Assembly: GCF_014359955.1 (NCBI RefSeq)
Contig: NZ_JACIYL010000192.1
Coordinates: 1-6,507, forward strand
Direction: 5' to 3'
DNA length: 6,507 bases
DNA from: Thermogutta sp.
GTDB taxonomy: Bacteria; Planctomycetota; Planctomycetia; Pirellulales; Thermoguttaceae
Position 1 is the first letter of the stretch. Each line of letters starts with the position of its first letter. Below the pieces are notes generated by a model, which ran no database searches, was not told where the DNA came from, and was given only the letters and a program-made list of their open reading frames with translations. The position numbers and the translations under genes were made by a program. Below, in pieces: positions 1 through 6,507 of this stretch.

Positions 1-90
1 CGAGGAAGAGGGGGCGTGAGGGCGCTGCTGAGATCCGTCGTCTGCCATGCGTCAGGTGTCAACCGTGATGAGGCTGTCAGGGAATTTGCG

Positions 91-1212
91 ATGAAGGTAG
101 TGGCACAGCGAGAGAGTTTGGCGGAAATGGTGCAGTTGGCCCAGGCTGTTTGTCCGGGCCGATCGGCCAGACCCATCCTGGAAAACCTGCTGCTGGAGTG
201 CCGCGACGGGGCTGGTGTCTTGATGGCTACCGATCTCGAAGTGGGGCTGCGCCTCCATGTGCCGGAGTTGGAAGTGGAAGTGCCGGGCACAACACTGCTC
301 CCTGCCCGCACCATGCTCGCTTTGCTACGGGAACTCACCGACGAAGAGATCCGCCTGGAGAGTCAGGGCGACCGTCTTCTGGTGTTGGGGGAAAAAAGTG
401 AATTTCAGTTTCCCACGCCGGACGCGATGGAGTTTCCCGAGGTCCCCGATTACCAGGCCGAGTCCTACCACGCTTTCACGGCGCGAAATCTTTCGGAGAT
501 GCTGCGCCGCACCGAATACGCGGTTGAAACGGAAGGTACCCGATTCAATCTGGGAGGGGTCTATCTCGAGCTGGGCGACGAGAAGGTGACCGCTGTGGGG
601 ACGGACGGACGGCGACTCGCCTCCCAGGAAGGACAGGCGCGGCGGGTGGGCGGGCATCGTCCCAGTGAGGACGTGATCATTCCCCGGCGGGTGGTGGAAA
701 TCATCCAGCGGATCCTTTCCCGCGAGTCCGACGATCAGGAAGTGAAGCTCGCGGTGGAGGACGGCAAGATCTTCGTCATCACGCCTTCGGCGGTTGTTTC
801 CGGTCGGCTTGTGGACGCGCGGTTTCCCAAGTGGCGCGAAGTCTTTCCCAAGGCCCCGGAGAAGGTCCGCGTGGATCTGCCGGTCAGGGAGTTCGCCTCG
901 GCCACGCGGCAGGCATCCATTGTGGTGGATGAGAAGAATCCCGGGATTGTGTACACGTTTTCATCGGGGAAGTTGGTTCTTTCCGGACGGGGTGCTTCCC
1001 ATGGCGAATCCCGTGTGGAACTTCCCATCGGTTACGACGGGGAAGAGGCGATGGTCCGCCTGAACCAGCGGTTCATCCTGGACTTCCTGAAAGTTCTTGG
1101 TGATGAGGGAACATTCACACTGAAGATCTGGTCCGAGGAGAGTCCCGTGCTTGCTGAGACCTCCGACGGCTACGCCTACCTGATGATGCCGCTCGTGCTC
1201 GGTAGCAATTGA
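91..1212 (+). CDS. dnaN: DNA polymerase III beta subunit (sliding clamp)
   Basis: This gene encodes the ring-shaped clamp that encircles DNA and tethers the replicative polymerase and other clamp-binding proteins. The product is 373 residues, close to the family norm (E. coli 366), and should fold as three similar domains, roughly 1-125, 126-250 and 251-373. Family marks are the N-terminal MKV start, the PILENLLLE strand (28-36), ATDLE (46-50), TDGRRLA (171-177) and the C-terminal MMPLVL (365-370), which forms part of the pocket that binds partner clamp motifs. I chose ATG 91 because homologues begin at this MKV. The frame stays open upstream to GTG 16, which would add 25 residues with no family resemblance. 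A weak AGGG lies 8 bases before the ATG. The gene is followed after 28 bases by the DUF721 gene and is probably in one operon with it and gyrB. The identification is secure; the start is likely. Confidence 0.96.
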   Translation: MKVVAQRESLAEMVQLAQAVCPGRSARPILENLLLECRDGAGVLMATDLEVGLRLHVPELEVEVPGTTLLPARTMLALLRELTDEEIRLESQGDRLLVLGEKSEFQFPTPDAMEFPEVPDYQAESYHAFTARNLSEMLRRTEYAVETEGTRFNLGGVYLELGDEKVTAVGTDGRRLASQEGQARRVGGHRPSEDVIIPRRVVEIIQRILSRESDDQEVKLAVEDGKIFVITPSAVVSGRLVDARFPKWREVFPKAPEKVRVDLPVREFASATRQASIVVDEKNPGIVYTFSSGKLVLSGRGASHGESRVELPIGYDGEEAMVRLNQRFILDFLKVLGDEGTFTLKIWSEESPVLAETSDGYAYLMMPLVLGSN

Positions 1213-1240
1213 ACGGGCCTCCAACGGGAGAGTTCAAGGA

Positions 1241-1573
1241 GTGGCGCGAAAACACCAGCAACGCTCAACTCGGTCGCAGGATCCGCGGCATATTTCCGAG
1301 GTGGTGGCCGAGATCCTGGCACGGTCCGGGGTTGGGGAGACGCAGTCGGCCCGCGAGCTTCAGGCTGCCTGGCGCGAGATTGTGGGGCCTCCGCTGAATG
1401 AGTTGAGTCGGGCGGTCAAGCTCTCGCGGGGGAAGCTGGAAGTCGTCGTCAGTCATTCAGCGGCCGTCCAGGAACTGACCTTCCGCAAGCACGAGATCCT
1501 CCGCCAGCTTCGGGAACGCTGGCCGCAGAAGATCATCCGCGACATCCGCTTTCGGGTCGGACCGGTGGAGTGA
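1241..1573 (+). CDS. dciA: DUF721 / DciA-type putative replicative helicase loading factor
   Basis: The product is a 110-residue protein of the DUF721 family. In other bacteria this family includes DciA, which helps the replicative helicase DnaB load onto DNA and is thought to predate the DnaC/DnaI loaders. Seen here are a basic N-terminus (1-16), a helix with ISEVVAEILARSG (18-30), the family signature AAWREIVG with Trp44 and Gly49, a KLEVVVSHSAAVQELTF strand-helix segment, and a closing IIRDIRFRVG strand. That is essentially the bare domain, with none of the extra tail found in longer DciA proteins such as the mycobacterial one. The start is GTG 1241: GGGAG lies 10 bases upstream and AAGGAG overlaps the start. 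The gene sits 28 bases after dnaN and 83 before gyrB, the replication context expected for DciA. DUF721 membership is clear; the loader role in this organism is inferred from family and context. Confidence 0.85.
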   Translation: MARKHQQRSTRSQDPRHISEVVAEILARSGVGETQSARELQAAWREIVGPPLNELSRAVKLSRGKLEVVVSHSAAVQELTFRKHEILRQLRERWPQKIIRDIRFRVGPVE

Positions 1574-1644
1574 GCACACAAGACAGCGTCACGGAGGAGC
1601 GAAGTTCTGAAAAAACAAAACGGAGTCTTTCACTGTAAAGGTAG

Positions 1645-4230
<2,586 letters not shown>

Positions 4231-4365
4231 CCGCCTTCGCCGGGTTTTTTGCCGTGCTTGACCATGCCGCACGCGCAGGCCCGACTTCCGACGCAGGCCA
4301 AGGTAACGCTATGTCCGGGCCGATCCCGGGCGGTTGGTCCGATCTTGGTGGTAGGTCCGAAAATC
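4231..4365. other. Intergenic stretch after gyrB, no clear gene or terminator
   Basis: This is the first part of the 343-base gap between the convergent gyrB and DUF1559 genes. A run of six T lies at 4245-4250 soon after the gyrB stop, but no convincing stem precedes it, so I do not call a terminator. A small 5-bp inverted repeat (CCGGG 4315-4319, CCCGG 4325-4329) and two direct GGTCCGA copies (4336-4342 and 4354-4360) are visible. A 4-bp CCGA/TCGG hairpin (4357-4367) abuts the large palindrome. None of these has a known role. I see no protein with family-like features in either strand. Confidence 0.6.
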
Positions 4366-4395
4366 GGTAGGGGCCATTCATGAATGGCCCCTACC
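4366..4395. repeat. Perfect 30-base palindrome, copy 1 of a dispersed repeat
   Basis: The two 15-base halves, GGTAGGGGCCATTCA and its exact reverse complement, meet with no spacer at 4380/4381. The core 28 bases (4367-4394) recur with one change at 6426-6453, and a diverged copy begins at 6486. The sequence starts with GTAG followed by a G/C-rich stem, like the small hairpins next to it. It sits between the ends of two convergent genes but has no T-run, so it is not an obvious intrinsic terminator. Because it is palindromic, it places an ATG on both strands and creates spurious short reading frames beginning MNGPY. Confidence 0.92.
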
Positions 4396-4414
4396 TCAGA
4401 TTATGCGCGCCTTC

Positions 4415-4512
4415 GGAGGGACCTGCTTGTCAGGTCCGTTTTCCGGAGGGACCTTTTCGTAGGGACGTGTTTGTCACGTCCACCTTCCGGAGGGACCCGC
4501 TTGTCGGGTCCG
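4415..4512. repeat. Cluster of three REP-like hairpins plus one truncated unit
   Basis: There are three complete hairpins with 7-bp stems and five-base YTTGT loops: GGACCTG/CAGGTCC (stem 4419-4425 with 4431-4437), GGACGTG/CACGTCC (4463-4469 with 4475-4481) and GGACCCG/CGGGTCC (4493-4499 with 4505-4511). Each stem is directly preceded by a tetranucleotide: GGAG at 4415, GTAG at 4459 and GGAG at 4489. A fourth head, GGAG plus GGACC (4445-4453), lacks its 3' arm and runs into the second hairpin, so it looks truncated. A CTTCCGGAG-like lead precedes most units. Stem positions 5 and 6 differ among the copies but always with the complementary change on the other arm. A GTAG/GGAG head and a short imperfect hairpin are the known design of REP elements acted on by RAYT (IS200/IS605-related) proteins. 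No such protein is encoded in the window, so the link is inference. Confidence 0.85.
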
Positions 4513-4534
4513 CCGTCCGACGCTGGATCATCCA

Positions 4535-4554
4535 TTGTGCCTTCCCTGGCACAA
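4535..4554 (-). terminator. Hairpin just past the DUF1559 gene, possible transcription end
   Basis: A perfect 7-bp inverted repeat, TTGTGCC (4535-4541) and GGCACAA (4548-4554), encloses a six-base loop. It begins 19 bases after the stop of the minus-strand DUF1559 gene, where a terminator or mRNA-stabilising stem would be expected. No U-run follows the stem on the minus strand, so it is not a classical intrinsic terminator. It differs in stem and loop from the neighbouring REP-like units. Confidence 0.3.
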
Positions 4555-4573
4555 CAAGCATGCCCCTCCGATT

Positions 4574-6259
4574 TTAGTAACGATCGGGATCCACCACCTC
4601 GCCATCTGCTATGGTGATGAGTCTTCGAAAGACTTCCGGATCCACGTTGGCGGAGATAAATCGGACCGACCCATCCACAAAGGCCGCGTTGAAGCCGCCG
4701 GGATGGGCGTGTCCCAGGCCATCGAGCGGATTATCGGGATTGAAGGGAAGATCTTCTGGCTTGGTCCAGATGACACCGCGGTCGGGATCGACTTCCACCA
4801 ACATAATCGTGTTGGACGTCCCGTCCCGAATGTCGGCAAATTTCCGGGTTTTACCCTCTTCGAAGAACGCACCTTTCCCCACGACGCCCAAATAGTGGGC
4901 GATTCCGGGGATGCGTGGAGCCGACGGATTGCGGAAGACCTCCGGCATCTGCTCGATGAGCGCCGAATTATGGGGACTGTCCCACGGCTCGTCGAGGTGG
5001 AACTGCTCATAGAGGGTGTTACACTCCAGATACGGCAGCAGCGCCACCCGCCAGCTCAAAAGTGGCTTGCCATTTTTGTCTGTGATGGCCTGCGGAGGAA
5101 AGTGCCTGTGCATATCGTGGTAATTGTGCAGAGCCAAAGCCAGTTGTTTGAGGTTATTCATTGATTGAGCTCGGCGGGCGGCTTCCCGCGCGGATTGCAC
5201 GGCGGGCAGGAGCAAACCCACCATCGTTCCTGCAAGAGCAAGACCGGGACGACCTTCCGTGGAAAACTCCCACGCCAGCGCGTTGTCCTTCCTTTGCGGC
5301 ATGATCTCGGCAATGATCCGATTTCCCACCCGCGCGATGTACCTGGCCATGGCTGGGGACACCACGTCGTCCTGGTCCATGGCGGCCTCGTTTTCCAGGC
5401 GTTCGATCATCATCTGTTTGGCGTTCCGCAAAAGCTGTTCCAGAATGTGTTCCAGCTTCTCTGCCGCGCTGGCATCTTTCGCGAAAATCATCACGCGACA
5501 CCTGGAATCCCCCGTGAAGTTCGCCTGCACTCGGAGTGACGAGACAAGCGGAGGAATTTCAGAAGCCGCGCTCAAAGGCGGTGGCAGCATCATCTGGAGC
5601 ATGGGCTCCGGAACCATCTGCGCCAGCGGTTCCAGATGGACAACCGCGACGAAATCGGAGAGCGGCTGCATCTCCTGAAGCATTTGGATGACTGGTCCGG
5701 AAGGGACGTCACCGGTTCTCTTCACCACTTCGCGAATCAACGCCGGATGGCCCAGTAGAACGCTCTGGGGGTCAGCCATGTAAATTCCCCATTCCTGCCT
5801 GTACTTTTCAACGTAAAACGGTTTGCCGGCCAGGTCCTCCTTTTCCATGTTCATTCGTGCCTCGGCGAAGAGTTTTTCCGGGTCCTGCGGCGCGGAAAAG
5901 CGCAGGGCGAGAAGCACACGGGGTGGCTCGGAGGCAGGGCCCGCTCCTTCCTGCTGCGGAAGAACGATCGAAGCTGTCATCTGCGACAGTTGTACCGGGT
6001 CAAAGCCCAATTCCTTCTCGCACACGGCCGAGATGACTTCGATCGGCATGAGTTCTGACTCGGGTGCGGTGAGGATCCGCCGCGGGTGGACCACCATCAC
6101 ACCCACGGCCGAAGACGGGATTTCCGACAGCTCGCCCTGGCGCTGCGCTTGCTGCGCGAGAGAAGGACGTGGCAAAAACGCCGCGACCGCACCACCCACA
6201 ACGGCTGCCAAACAGACCAGAAGCAACTTGCGTCCAACCTGGGATGAGCTACGTTTCAT
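4574..6259 (-). CDS. Exported DUF1559 (pilin-like) protein of unknown function
   Basis: The product is a 561-residue protein. Residues 1-35 look like a Sec signal peptide: basic MKRSSSQVGRK, hydrophobic 12-29, and SLA before a likely cut at 35/36. There is no good lipobox. Residues of about 36-335 are a poorly recognisable extracytoplasmic region, with a predicted helical stretch at 264-294. Residues 341-366 read LALAGTMVGLLLPAVQSAR and then EAARRAQ, matching the pilin-type helix that normally sits at the very N-terminus of DUF1559 proteins. The DUF1559 domain follows: MNNLKQLALALHNYHD (367-382), FPP (387-389), DGTSNTIMLVE (479-489), HAHPGG (517-522) and FVDGSVRFI (527-535). DUF1559 proteins are very numerous in planctomycetes and mostly have no known function. 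The start is ATG at 6259 with a strong ribosome binding site. The gene converges on gyrB, is probably monocistronic and is flanked by palindromic repeats. Family membership is firm; the role is unknown. Confidence 0.92.
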   Translation of the reverse strand: MKRSSSQVGRKLLLVCLAAVVGGAVAAFLPRPSLAQQAQRQGELSEIPSSAVGVMVVHPRRILTAPESELMPIEVISAVCEKELGFDPVQLSQMTASIVLPQQEGAGPASEPPRVLLALRFSAPQDPEKLFAEARMNMEKEDLAGKPFYVEKYRQEWGIYMADPQSVLLGHPALIREVVKRTGDVPSGPVIQMLQEMQPLSDFVAVVHLEPLAQMVPEPMLQMMLPPPLSAASEIPPLVSSLRVQANFTGDSRCRVMIFAKDASAAEKLEHILEQLLRNAKQMMIERLENEAAMDQDDVVSPAMARYIARVGNRIIAEIMPQRKDNALAWEFSTEGRPGLALAGTMVGLLLPAVQSAREAARRAQSMNNLKQLALALHNYHDMHRHFPPQAITDKNGKPLLSWRVALLPYLECNTLYEQFHLDEPWDSPHNSALIEQMPEVFRNPSAPRIPGIAHYLGVVGKGAFFEEGKTRKFADIRDGTSNTIMLVEVDPDRGVIWTKPEDLPFNPDNPLDGLGHAHPGGFNAAFVDGSVRFISANVDPEVFRRLITIADGEVVDPDRY

Positions 6260-6262
6260 AGG

Positions 6263-6271
6263 TCACCTCCC
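6263..6271 (-). promoter_or_regulatory. Strong Shine-Dalgarno site of the DUF1559 gene
   Basis: On the minus strand GGGAGGTGA precedes the ATG at 6259, with GGAGG (6270-6266) six bases from the start codon. This is an almost full match to the anti-Shine-Dalgarno sequence and fixes the start. It stands out because dnaN and gyrB here have only weak or distant matches. Confidence 0.85.
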
Positions 6272-6341
6272 TTTCGAAAAGAGACACCCACTTCCCGAAG
6301 CGTTGAACAATCTGGCAGCGACCTTCCGTCGGGCCACCCCC

Positions 6342-6370
6342 AAGCTAGACGATCTGCCCCGCAATGTCAA
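6342..6370 (-). promoter_or_regulatory. Candidate sigma70-like promoter of the DUF1559 gene
   Basis: On the minus strand a perfect TTGACA (6370-6365) is followed, after a 17-base spacer, by TAGCTT (6347-6342). The second box matches the TATAAT consensus at three of six positions, including the two leading bases and the last. Transcription would start near 6335, giving a leader of roughly 75 bases before the ATG. The spacing is ideal but the -10 is poor, so this is a candidate only. Confidence 0.4.
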
Positions 6371-6425
6371 TTCTTCTGGCACCCGGTCATCCCGAGTTTC
6401 GTAGGAATCAAGGTTCGAGGTCCCT

Positions 6426-6453
6426 GTAGGGGCAATTCATGAATGGCCCCTAC
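6426..6453. repeat. Palindromic repeat, copy 2
   Basis: This 28-base copy matches 4367-4394 at 27 positions. The one difference, A at 6434 in place of C, leaves a single unpaired position opposite G 6445, so it is a near-perfect palindrome centred at 6439/6440. The flanking bases do not match those of copy 1, which suggests that the unit itself is what is dispersed. It lies upstream of the DUF1559 gene and of its candidate promoter. Confidence 0.9.
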
Positions 6454-6485
6454 CGGCATGTCGTTTAGTCCTGCTGAATGTGTTT

Positions 6486-6507
6486 GGGGGGCGATTCATG
6501 AATAGCC
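6486..6507. repeat. Palindromic repeat, copy 3, diverged and cut by the window end
   Basis: The shared core ATTCATGAAT is at 6494-6503, centred 59 bases after the centre of copy 2. The left arm is GGGGGGCG in place of GTAGGGGCC, and the right arm AGCC is cut off at 6507. G 6493 faces A 6504 as a mismatch, while 6490-6492 pair with 6505-6507. It is clearly related but degenerate. Confidence 0.7.

Noticed and set aside
2..19. Possible last codons of an upstream gene (EEEGA then TGA)
   Set aside because: Five codons are too few to identify; dnaA would be the natural upstream neighbour but nothing in the window shows it.
16..90. In-frame upstream GTG extension of dnaN by 25 residues
   Set aside because: The extension has no resemblance to the clamp N-terminus, which begins at the MKV of ATG 91 in homologues.
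47..94. 15-codon frame whose stop overlaps the dnaN start as ATGA
   Set aside because: Too short, no ribosome binding site, and the overlap can occur by chance.
4231..4253. Intrinsic terminator after gyrB at the T-run 4245-4250
   Set aside because: No stem of useful length can be drawn immediately before the T-run.
4313..4326. 14-base identity with dnaN 151-164
   Set aside because: An isolated short match inside a coding sequence, with no flanking similarity; most likely chance in GC-rich DNA.
4535..5164. 209-codon plus-strand frame
   Set aside because: It lies antisense to the DUF1559 gene, whose signal peptide, motifs and ribosome binding site are clear.

Overview
The window reads as a chromosomal replication-gene neighbourhood from a planctomycete, probably of the Pirellulales type. 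The order dnaN, DUF721/dciA, gyrB is one pointer. The stronger one is the convergent gene downstream, which encodes a DUF1559 protein; that family is greatly expanded in Planctomycetota and rare elsewhere. The DNA is GC-rich. A closer guess, such as a Thermogutta-like organism, is memory-based inference and is not demonstrated.

Layout. Bases 91-1212 (+) encode the sliding clamp DnaN. Bases 1241-1573 (+) encode a minimal 110-residue DUF721/DciA-type protein. Bases 1657-4230 (+) encode a full-length DNA gyrase B subunit with the long TOPRIM insert. The three genes lie head to tail with gaps of 28 and 83 bases and are probably co-transcribed, linking clamp, helicase-loading factor and topoisomerase supply. 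recF, which often sits between dnaN and gyrB in other bacteria, is absent here. On the minus strand, 6259-4574 encodes an exported 561-residue DUF1559 protein of unknown role, with a strong ribosome binding site and a plausible sigma70-like promoter.

The non-coding DNA is the most unusual part. The 343-base gap between the convergent gyrB and DUF1559 genes holds a perfect 30-base palindrome (4366-4395). Next to it is a cluster of three small hairpins (4415-4512), each headed by GGAG or GTAG and each with the same loop. Their stem sequences differ but change in compensating pairs. This matches the design of REP elements mobilised by RAYT transposases, although no RAYT is visible. A near-identical copy of the palindrome (6426-6453) and a diverged, cut-off copy (from 6486) lie upstream of the DUF1559 gene, so that gene is bracketed by the repeat family.

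The coding genes are ordinary core or family-typical genes. No previously undescribed protein system is evident. The candidates for a second look are the repeat families and the DUF1559 protein's architecture.
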